From: a virus | Virus record (IMG/VR): IMGVR_UViG_3300002138_000147 | Span: 105,128 to 169,127 of that record | DNA: 64,000 nucleotides | Reading direction: 5' to 3' (one strand) | Shown: piece after piece, positions 58,628-64,000 of the stretch | Position numbering within the stretch: position 1 is the first letter of the stretch | Layout of the letters: each line of letters starts with the position of its first letter | The notes under the pieces: model-generated | What the model was told of the DNA's origin: nothing | What the model saw: the letters and a program-made list of their open reading frames with translations, nothing else | Database searches by the model: none | Position numbers and translations under genes: made by a program

Positions 58628-58870
58628 ATGGAAACTACAACCATTTTGAAGACCATTGTTACAGCAGGTAACATGGCAAAGATTACTCATGCTATTGCTG
58701 GAGTACTTTATTATCAAGTCAACACATCTGATGGTTCATATCAATTTACTGTTGATATGAATGACAGAGAAGACGTAGGAACTACTTCATTTGATGCAGA
58801 AATTAAAGCAATCACACTTATGCGTTATGTACGCAAGGCAATAAAGAATGAAGAACTCATTAAATTGTAA
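58628..58870 (+). CDS. Small conserved-looking phage protein (80 aa)
   Basis: Start at ATG 58628 (METTTILKTIVTAGNMAK); ATG 58673 (MAKITHAIAGVLYYQV) is an alternative. A beta-hairpin then helix pattern (YQFTVDMNDREDVGTTSF, LMRYVRKAI) recurs in small Bacteroidota phage proteins. Unknown role. Confidence 0.55.
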   Translation: METTTILKTIVTAGNMAKITHAIAGVLYYQVNTSDGSYQFTVDMNDREDVGTTSFDAEIKAITLMRYVRKAIKNEELIKL

Positions 58871-58873
58871 AAT

Positions 58874-59062
58874 ATGAAAAGTGCATTGGTTAAGAATCAT
58901 TGGTATTTATACGGATTTTGTTATTGGCAAAGTGAATTATCTTTTGAAGATGACATTATTTGGATTAATATTGGATTTCATTTACCATTAGCTGCAACAA
59001 AACAAGATTTTCAGCACACCTTAGCTGTATCAGCTTATACATATGTACAGAAATTTAATTAA
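58874..59062 (+). CDS. Small protein of unknown function (62 aa)
   Basis: MKSALVKNHWYLYGFCYW..., aromatic-rich, 3 nt after the preceding gene and before a terminator. Confidence 0.5.
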   Translation: MKSALVKNHWYLYGFCYWQSELSFEDDIIWINIGFHLPLAATKQDFQHTLAVSAYTYVQKFN

Positions 59063-59079
59063 CTAACACATTGATATTG

Positions 59080-59102
59080 AAGCCGGTTTTTAATACCGGC
59101 TT
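59080..59102 (+). terminator. Rho-independent terminator
   Basis: AAGCCGGT/ACCGGCTT stem, seven-base loop, T-run. Confidence 0.85.
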
Positions 59103-59153
59103 TTTATTTCATATTTTTTTTCATTTAAAGAAATCAAGATTGAAAAAAAGTTC

Positions 59154-59161
59154 TATATTTG
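59154..59161 (+). promoter_or_regulatory. TAnnTTTG promoter, leaderless start
   Basis: TATATTTGTCTTATG: the -7 box is 4 nt from the Nudix ATG, as at 54765. Confidence 0.55.
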
Positions 59162-59165
59162 TCTT

Positions 59166-59558
59166 ATGAAAAAAACCGCACAAATAATTGTGATAAATGA
59201 CGAAGGCTTCATTTTATCAGTTTCAAGAAAAAATAATCATTTAGATATAGGAATTCCGGGAGGAAAAATGGAAGACTGTGATATCACTATTGAAGACTGT
59301 GCTGTTCGTGAACTGAAAGAAGAAACAGGCATCACAGTCAATCCTAAAGATCTTATCAATGTGTACACAAACATCTGTAACGGAACGTTATCTTATACTT
59401 TTGTGGCAACGGCTTACAGTGGAGAAATCGATTATAATGAACCACATGTTGTATGTTGGGGTTCTGGAATAACCCTTACAAAGGGTTCATTTGGAGAATA
59501 TAATAATGAAGTATTGCGTATCGTTAAAGCTTTAAATATCAACTTCAAGTGGCTATAA
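59166..59558 (+). CDS. Nudix hydrolase (130 aa)
   Basis: A Nudix box is present as GGKMEDCDITIEDCAVRELK followed by EETGI. The REL.EE core is intact; the spacing at its start is one to two residues longer than usual. The N-terminal strand (AQIIVINDEGFILSVSR) fits the family. It hydrolyses a nucleoside diphosphate derivative. In phages such enzymes can remove ADP-ribose, NAD-derived or RNA-cap groups; the substrate is unknown. A link to the PARP gene (4230) is speculation. Confidence 0.85.
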   Translation: MKKTAQIIVINDEGFILSVSRKNNHLDIGIPGGKMEDCDITIEDCAVRELKEETGITVNPKDLINVYTNICNGTLSYTFVATAYSGEIDYNEPHVVCWGSGITLTKGSFGEYNNEVLRIVKALNINFKWL

Positions 59559-59600
59559 GTAACAGTAAAAACAATATTCAATAACTTAATACAATTAATA

Positions 59601-60572
59601 ATGTCAAAAAGTACAATCATTAATATCACACAAAAGATTACATCAAGAGATCAAACGTCTTTGCATTTATATCTAGCAGAGATTCGAACAAATCCGTTAT
59701 GTAATCCGATTGATAAAGCTGTTGAAAAAAGAATGTTTAACGAATATATATTAACTCAAAATCCTGAAATCAAACATCGTTTAATTATGGCGCATTTGAG
59801 ATGGGTAGTAACTGTTGCGAAACAGTATGAAACAAAAAAGATCACATTAGCTGATCTTATCAACGAAGGAAACATTGCACTTTTAACAGCATTTGATAAA
59901 TACAATCCAAATAATGAACAAAATGCTGGATTTTTGTATTTTACTTCATTCTATATTCGTCGTGAATTAAATGAATTCTCAAATACAACAGGTTCAGACA
60001 TTGCCCAACCAGGAAGTCGATTCATGGTTAAAAAATATGTTCGTGTTGCTACGGATATTCTTCGTAGTGAAGGAAATTATGAACCATCAAGTGAAGATAT
60101 TTTTGATGTATATCAAACAATTGATGCAAAAAATAAACCAACACTTACTGTTGCTTTGTTAAATGAAATCAATGCACAAAAGCAAGGATTTGTATCAAGT
60201 AGTATGACATTAGGTGATGCTGAGGGTGCTTTTACATTAGAACAAACATTTGCGGCTGGTTCTGAATACAAAGCTGATTCATTAGTAAATACAAATGAAC
60301 GAACAGTATCAATTAAGAAAGCAATTGAAACAATTCTTACTGAAAAAGAAGCATTCATTGTAATCTCAACATTTGGAATTGGTACAGATGATCCAAAATC
60401 TGCTGAGCATCTTGCAACAGTTACGAACTATACACGTGAACGTATCGGTCAGATATTGAAGAAATCAATTGAAAAATTAAGTCAACACAAGAACTTGATG
60501 TATCAAATTCTTGCTGGTGGTGATTCTGATAGTGTTGATGCTGTTAAAAATACAGAATACGCTGAATTTTAA
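59601..60572 (+). CDS. Sigma70-family RNA polymerase sigma factor (323 aa)
   Basis: A region 1.2-like start (SLHLYLAEIRTNPLCNP) is followed by region 2 (HRLIMAHLRWVVTVAKQY, DLINEGNIALLTAFDKYNP, FTSFYIRRELNEF), a diverged region 3, and region 4 with a helix-turn-helix (PKSAEHLATVTNYTRERIGQ). It is a group-1/2-like sigma, larger and more complete than gp55. It may read the TAnnTTTG promoters or a phage variant of them. Two sigma factors in one phage suggest a timed programme. Confidence 0.88.
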   Translation: MSKSTIINITQKITSRDQTSLHLYLAEIRTNPLCNPIDKAVEKRMFNEYILTQNPEIKHRLIMAHLRWVVTVAKQYETKKITLADLINEGNIALLTAFDKYNPNNEQNAGFLYFTSFYIRRELNEFSNTTGSDIAQPGSRFMVKKYVRVATDILRSEGNYEPSSEDIFDVYQTIDAKNKPTLTVALLNEINAQKQGFVSSSMTLGDAEGAFTLEQTFAAGSEYKADSLVNTNERTVSIKKAIETILTEKEAFIVISTFGIGTDDPKSAEHLATVTNYTRERIGQILKKSIEKLSQHKNLMYQILAGGDSDSVDAVKNTEYAEF

Positions 60573-60575
60573 GTT

Positions 60576-60941
60576 ATGAAGATTTCAAACACATTTACAA
60601 TTGGTGTATCACACAAAGCGTTCTGTTCTTTTTACAGTGATATTCAACAGTATCGCGATCAATTAGTTCAACAGTTTCCAGAATTGAATACAGATAAACA
60701 TGTCTTAGTTGGTATGACTGTAGCTGAGAACGATGGTAAGATTGTTGAACGCTACTACATACAACATAACGAGAAACCAGGTATGTATTGTCTAGTAACG
60801 AATACTGCTGACATAAATCAACGTGAAGCAAGCTGGACTGACAACTTATCATTCAATCCAGTAAAAGCTGAGATGGTGAAAGATGCCATTGAATATCAGT
60901 CACATGTGATGGATATTGAATGGTTCATAAAAAATAACTAA
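60576..60941 (+). CDS. Unknown protein (121 aa)
   Basis: MKISNTFTIGVSHKAFCSFY..., mixed fold, ending VMDIEWFIKNN. Directly follows the sigma gene (3 nt) and is probably co-translated with it. A regulator of that sigma is conceivable; no motif seen. Confidence 0.55.
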   Translation: MKISNTFTIGVSHKAFCSFYSDIQQYRDQLVQQFPELNTDKHVLVGMTVAENDGKIVERYYIQHNEKPGMYCLVTNTADINQREASWTDNLSFNPVKAEMVKDAIEYQSHVMDIEWFIKNN

Positions 60942-60949
60942 AAAAAGAT

Positions 60950-60971
60950 ACCGAATATTTTTATATTTGGT
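60950..60971 (+). terminator. A/T-rich terminator
   Basis: ACCGAATAT/ATATTTGGT stem with one G-U pair and loop TTTT, then a T-run. Confidence 0.6.
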
Positions 60972-60981
60972 TTTTTTATTC

Positions 60982-61002
60982 TATATTCGTATTGTTCAAT
61001 TA
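60982..61002 (+). promoter_or_regulatory. TAnnTTyG promoter with conserved leader
   Basis: TATATTCG followed by TATTGTTCAATTA, same leader as at 4111, 7068, 22281, 41573 and 63208. Confidence 0.7.
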
Positions 61003-61014
61003 ATAATTATAGAT

Positions 61015-61446
61015 ATGAAAGTTACAACATTCAACGCAGCAAACGTAAAAACTATCCACCAAGAAATTGATGCAGCTCTTGCAGCAATCGCAGCTAAGTA
61101 CGGTCTTGCATCCATTCAATCAGGTGGTCTTCGTTACAGTGGAAACGAGTTCAACACAAAGATAACAGCTAAGACAGCATCTGAGACTGTTTCAGTTTCC
61201 GGTGTAGCAATCTCCGCTGTCGCTCGTAGAGCAGCTTCGGCATATGGACTTCCTGACGATATCTTCGATCGTGATGTTGTTCTTCAAGGAACTGCGTTCA
61301 AAATTGTGGACATCAATCCAAAGAAACCAAAGAATTGTATTGTCATTCGCAATGAACGCGGTACACAATACATCACATCTCTTACTTCAGTGAAGCAAGC
61401 AATTGGTATGTCAGTTGGTGGTTTACAATTTACATCACGTATATAA
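61015..61446 (+). CDS. Unknown protein, strongly expressed (143 aa)
   Basis: Start at ATG 61015 (MKVTTFNAANVKTIHQEI), since the longer frame translates the leader. Codons are capsid-like (aac, gca, atc). A helical start, a beta middle with a Gly/Ser turn, and an ending IGMSVGGLQFTSRI. High expression suggests a takeover or packaging role; family unknown. Confidence 0.62.
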   Translation: MKVTTFNAANVKTIHQEIDAALAAIAAKYGLASIQSGGLRYSGNEFNTKITAKTASETVSVSGVAISAVARRAASAYGLPDDIFDRDVVLQGTAFKIVDINPKKPKNCIVIRNERGTQYITSLTSVKQAIGMSVGGLQFTSRI

Positions 61447-61456
61447 ATTGTTAATC

Positions 61457-61714
61457 ATGAAAATAAAAGCTCTTTTATTTTTTATTATTCTGACAGTATG
61501 CTGTACTGTTTATATGTGGTCAAATCCAAAATTGAATCACGGTCGAAGTTTTGGAGAATGTAAATACAATACACCAGATTTTAAACCCCACGATATACAT
61601 TTTTGGGCTGGAAATATATATCGTCGTGAGTATCATAAAACATTGTGCGACTGTAAAGAATATGAAGAATATTTTGGTAAAGAACAATTAGATTATGGAA
61701 GCACATCACATTGA
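61457..61714 (+). CDS. Membrane-anchored small protein (85 aa)
   Basis: Start at ATG 61457 (MKIKALLFFIILTVCC). A single N-terminal hydrophobic segment (4-22) may be a signal anchor or a lipoprotein-like signal (VCCT). The rest is polar with Cys pairs (GECKYN, CDCKEY). Unknown. Confidence 0.55.
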   Translation: MKIKALLFFIILTVCCTVYMWSNPKLNHGRSFGECKYNTPDFKPHDIHFWAGNIYRREYHKTLCDCKEYEEYFGKEQLDYGSTSH

Positions 61715-62036
61715 AGCACACTTTACAGTAAATCGAGCTTGGGAAAAACTTTTCAAGTCTCGGTTTCCAAACTGGACTCATGCGACTTGGGTAGACGATG
61801 TTTGGTCTATCTTTGAAGCTAATGGATATCGTTATGAAATCGAACGTTATTCAAACAATCCTGAATCTAAAATGTATTGCGCTGTAAAATGTGTAGATCT
61901 CTTTGGTCCGATCACTGAAGACAATGACGACGGATTTATTGTTGGTTATGGTGACTCACATGATTCTGTCGCATTAGAACAGATGCTGATCAGTGTGATC
62001 TGTAATTTTGATGTTGATTTTACAAAATTCAAATAA
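61695..62036 (+). CDS. Unknown protein (113 aa)
   Basis: MEAHHIEAHFTVNRAWEKLF..., alpha/beta, overlapping the previous gene by 20 nt. Acidic C-terminus. Not recognised. Confidence 0.55.
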   Translation: MEAHHIEAHFTVNRAWEKLFKSRFPNWTHATWVDDVWSIFEANGYRYEIERYSNNPESKMYCAVKCVDLFGPITEDNDDGFIVGYGDSHDSVALEQMLISVICNFDVDFTKFK

Positions 62037-62045
62037 ATTACTAAG

Positions 62046-62222
62046 ATGGTTATTAAAATAATTGAGTCTACCGAAAGTAGTATTCGTATTGGATTTCATG
62101 AAAATAAAGACTATAAATGTCAATCATGGCGTATGGGAATTCGTGTAATAAATGACAATAAACATACAATTGATTTAGAACAATTAGTATTAACCGGTGC
62201 AACTATAAAATTTATTAAATGA
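62046..62222 (+). CDS. Small protein (58 aa)
   Basis: MVIKIIESTESSIRIGFHEN..., beta-rich. Its TGA overlaps the next ATG (ATGA), typical of coupled genes, which supports it being real. Unknown. Confidence 0.5.
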   Translation: MVIKIIESTESSIRIGFHENKDYKCQSWRMGIRVINDNKHTIDLEQLVLTGATIKFIK

Positions 62223-62905
62223 AAGCATTCAACAACATATTAGTTCTTGAAAATGATCTTGAGGTACCATCATACATCAATCATATTTTGGAATTAGTTA
62301 ATGTACCAAAAGATTATTGGTACAACTTCATCTGGTCATTCTATCACAGCCGTGATGAGAACATGAAACGATTGGGCTCAATTCCTGAAGATACACTATT
62401 GTTTGCGGCACCATCGTTTGTTGGTGCTGAAAATCAGTTCTCTAGTTACCTTAATTTATTTTTACAATTAGCAGAAGCTGGTAAGAAATTAGATATTGCT
62501 GTGGTCTACTACGATGGGTTCTTTATGTATCTTCTCAAATTTCTTTACAAGGAACATAGTAAGCTAAAAAATGAAAACAACCATCGTATGTTAAAAGAAG
62601 TTCTTGATGCACACAATATCTACGAGATTGATTTTAAAAATCTTGATTTTGATGAATTGGAAGAGAAGGGACTTTCTAGTCAAAGCAAACGCATCACTTA
62701 TGAAGCTCTTGCTGAGTTCTATTACGATGCACATCGTACGTCTAATACAAAGATCCGTATCAAAGACAATGGTAAGATCAAAGATCTGATCCATGTGAAT
62801 CATTACTGTGATCGACCAGAAGACATTAAATTAGAACTTGGTGATAAATCAGCAACAGTATTTACATCATCTGAATACATGCTTTACGAAATCGAACGAA
62901 TTTAA
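62219..62905 (+). CDS. Unknown protein (228 aa)
   Basis: MKAFNNILVLENDLEVPSYI..., helical with alternating aromatic stretches (AVVYYDGFFMYLLKFLY). It reads like an enzyme core, but no motif is recognised. Translationally coupled to the gene before it. Confidence 0.58.
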   Translation: MKAFNNILVLENDLEVPSYINHILELVNVPKDYWYNFIWSFYHSRDENMKRLGSIPEDTLLFAAPSFVGAENQFSSYLNLFLQLAEAGKKLDIAVVYYDGFFMYLLKFLYKEHSKLKNENNHRMLKEVLDAHNIYEIDFKNLDFDELEEKGLSSQSKRITYEALAEFYYDAHRTSNTKIRIKDNGKIKDLIHVNHYCDRPEDIKLELGDKSATVFTSSEYMLYEIERI

Positions 62906-62913
62906 TTTTTAAT

Positions 62914-63162
62914 ATGAAAAAATTTAACATAAACAATCATATATATATCCAAATTACACAAGATGGATGGAATTTTTTGAAAGAAACCGTTGGCGTAGAC
63001 TATATTGCATTGAAAATAGAAAATAGAAAATGTGAGATCAACGGTGAAGTATGGTATCGATTACAGTGTTATCAAGTATTTGAATTAATGCCTGTCAGTT
63101 TTACTGGACCAACATTATTCAATACAAATGTCATATTTGATGATTCGGATTTAAAAAATTAA
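62914..63162 (+). CDS. Small protein of unknown function (82 aa)
   Basis: MKKFNINNHIYIQITQDGWN..., beta-rich, last gene before a terminator. Confidence 0.52.
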   Translation: MKKFNINNHIYIQITQDGWNFLKETVGVDYIALKIENRKCEINGEVWYRLQCYQVFELMPVSFTGPTLFNTNVIFDDSDLKN

Positions 63163-63176
63163 ATTGAAATTATTTA

Positions 63177-63203
63177 AAAAGGTGATACAACGTATCACCT
63201 TTT
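63177..63203 (+). terminator. Rho-independent terminator
   Basis: Perfect 12-bp stem AAAAGGTGATAC/GTATCACCTTTT with loop AAC. Confidence 0.85.
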
Positions 63204-63207
63204 TTCT

Positions 63208-63230
63208 TATATTTGTATTGTTCAATTAAT
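63208..63230 (+). promoter_or_regulatory. TAnnTTTG promoter with conserved leader
   Basis: TATATTTG followed by TATTGTTCAATTAAT, just after a terminator. Confidence 0.72.
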
Positions 63231-63239
63231 AAGAAAAAT

Positions 63240-64000
63240 ATGTTATTCAGAAAATACGCATTTGCTGGTCTATTAAATACGCCGGCACACGAAGATTGGT
63301 CACTTATTCTTCGGTCAGAAGAAGAAATTCTCCGTTATTGTAAACATGACAATGAAGAAACATTTAACGAATGGTTACATGGAGATAAACAAAGTAAAAA
63401 TCCAAAACAGAAACTAATTAAAACTGTTATTGATACAGCAGTTCATACTGCACCAAAAGGAACTAAAATTCAACCAATTATTGAAATCGGTAAAGTTCTT
63501 GATAATAAAGCTGTAAGCATGATCAATTTCTTCCGTCGTGCTGGTGATCTTAAAGTTAATCAAACAGGTGGATTTTGTGATGTATCAGGTTTTGAAAAAA
63601 TGTGGAAGTGTGAAACTGTTGAAGAACTTGAAAAATCTGGTTTAGGTTTTCCTGAAGATAATGAACCGGTAGCCGTTGATCTTTTGTTTCTTGAGAATGG
63701 TTATGTAGTTGATGCAAATTTTCAGAAGAAAGTATCTGAAAAAACATTGACACAACCAAAGAGTACATATACTATCAACAAATTAAAAACACGTGATGAA
63801 CGATTTGTTGGAGCTATGATTGCAAAGGCTGGAAGTATCGCATTTGAAACACAACTTCTTGATGTAGAACAAACAAAAGGATTTATCAAGTTGTTTCAAA
63901 CACTTCCGACTAAAACAATCTACATTTCAACTACACAGTGGCAGGAATTGATGCAGTTTGATGGCTACAAAGAGTGTTCTGACCGTCATACAATTTATTT
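63240..64000 (+). CDS. Unknown protein, C-terminus cut by window edge (at least 253 aa)
   Basis: ATG 63240 opens MLFRKYAFAGLLNTPAHEDW... and the frame runs without stop to the window's end. Alpha/beta, with a run of charged helices (KAVSMINFFRRAGDLK) and a Trp-rich N-terminus. Its strong conserved-leader promoter suggests early expression. Not recognised. Confidence 0.65.
   Translation, partial: MLFRKYAFAGLLNTPAHEDWSLILRSEEEILRYCKHDNEETFNEWLHGDKQSKNPKQKLIKTVIDTAVHTAPKGTKIQPIIEIGKVLDNKAVSMINFFRRAGDLKVNQTGGFCDVSGFEKMWKCETVEELEKSGLGFPEDNEPVAVDLLFLENGYVVDANFQKKVSEKTLTQPKSTYTINKLKTRDERFVGAMIAKAGSIAFETQLLDVEQTKGFIKLFQTLPTKTIYISTTQWQELMQFDGYKECSDRHTIY

Noticed and set aside
1-64000. Prophage or plasmid origin
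   Set aside because: No integrase, repressor, attachment site, partition or rRNA gene; virion and T4-type replication genes fill the window.

Overview
The window is 64 kb of an AT-rich genome of a large T4-like (tevenvirus-type) myophage. The virion and replication genes are recognisably T4 family: terminase gp17, sheath gp18, portal gp20, prohead protease gp21, major capsid gp23, head completion gp4, sliding clamp gp45, clamp loader gp44, 5'-nuclease, B-family DNA polymerase, late sigma gp55, dCTPase/dUTPase gp56 and an Mre11-like gp47. Many genes are preceded by the Bacteroidota-type -7 element TAnnTTTG, so the host is most likely a Bacteroidota bacterium (inference). No integrase, repressor or CRISPR array was seen.

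Layout. 0-9.4 kb: early/middle genes, mostly on the minus strand (gp47-like nuclease, 2OG-Fe(II) oxygenase, beta-solenoid protein, WGR-PARP, cupin, HNH), then the sliding clamp and small genes on the plus strand. 9.4-19.7 kb (minus): sheath, terminase, a four-repeat S1-like RNA-binding protein, a tail-tube-like protein and a large structural protein. 19.8-21.8 kb (plus): membrane and acidic structural proteins. 21.8-24.7 kb (minus): a 2H phosphoesterase resembling Acb1 next to a Pol-beta-fold nucleotidyltransferase. 24.7-25.7 kb (plus): lysozyme. 25.7-29.9 kb (minus): replication operon (gp44, RNase H, PD-(D/E)XK protein, a possible gp62). 30-41 kb (plus): late head/neck operon (gp15-like, gp55, a second 2H protein, gp4, portal, protease fused to scaffold, capsid). 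41-48.5 kb (minus): GNAT enzyme, a repeat-rich disturbed zone, the N-terminal half only of a split DNA polymerase, a stop-interrupted gene, gp56. 48.5-54.7 kb (minus): tape-measure-like and other structural genes. 55.4-57.7 kb: a tRNA cluster, followed by a homing-type endonuclease. 58.6-64 kb (plus): small early genes, a Nudix enzyme and a sigma70-family factor.

Regulation. Three recurrent upstream motifs are visible. The first is TAnnTTTG, often followed by a near-identical leader containing ATTGTTCAATTAAT. The second is (A/C/G)ATATATAA directly upstream of virion genes, the likely late promoter read by the gp55-like factor. The third is TGCCACATATG, 50-60 nt upstream of three genes. Perfect hairpin terminators follow many units.

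Most unusual points: tRNA-like genes with sound acceptor, D and T arms but remodelled anticodon arms; a tRNA-His with a class-II-like variable arm; a DNA polymerase cut between motifs A and B and flanked by zones dense in inverted repeats; a phage PARP; and an Acb1-like/nucleotidyltransferase pair. Functions rest on motif recognition by eye; no database search was possible.
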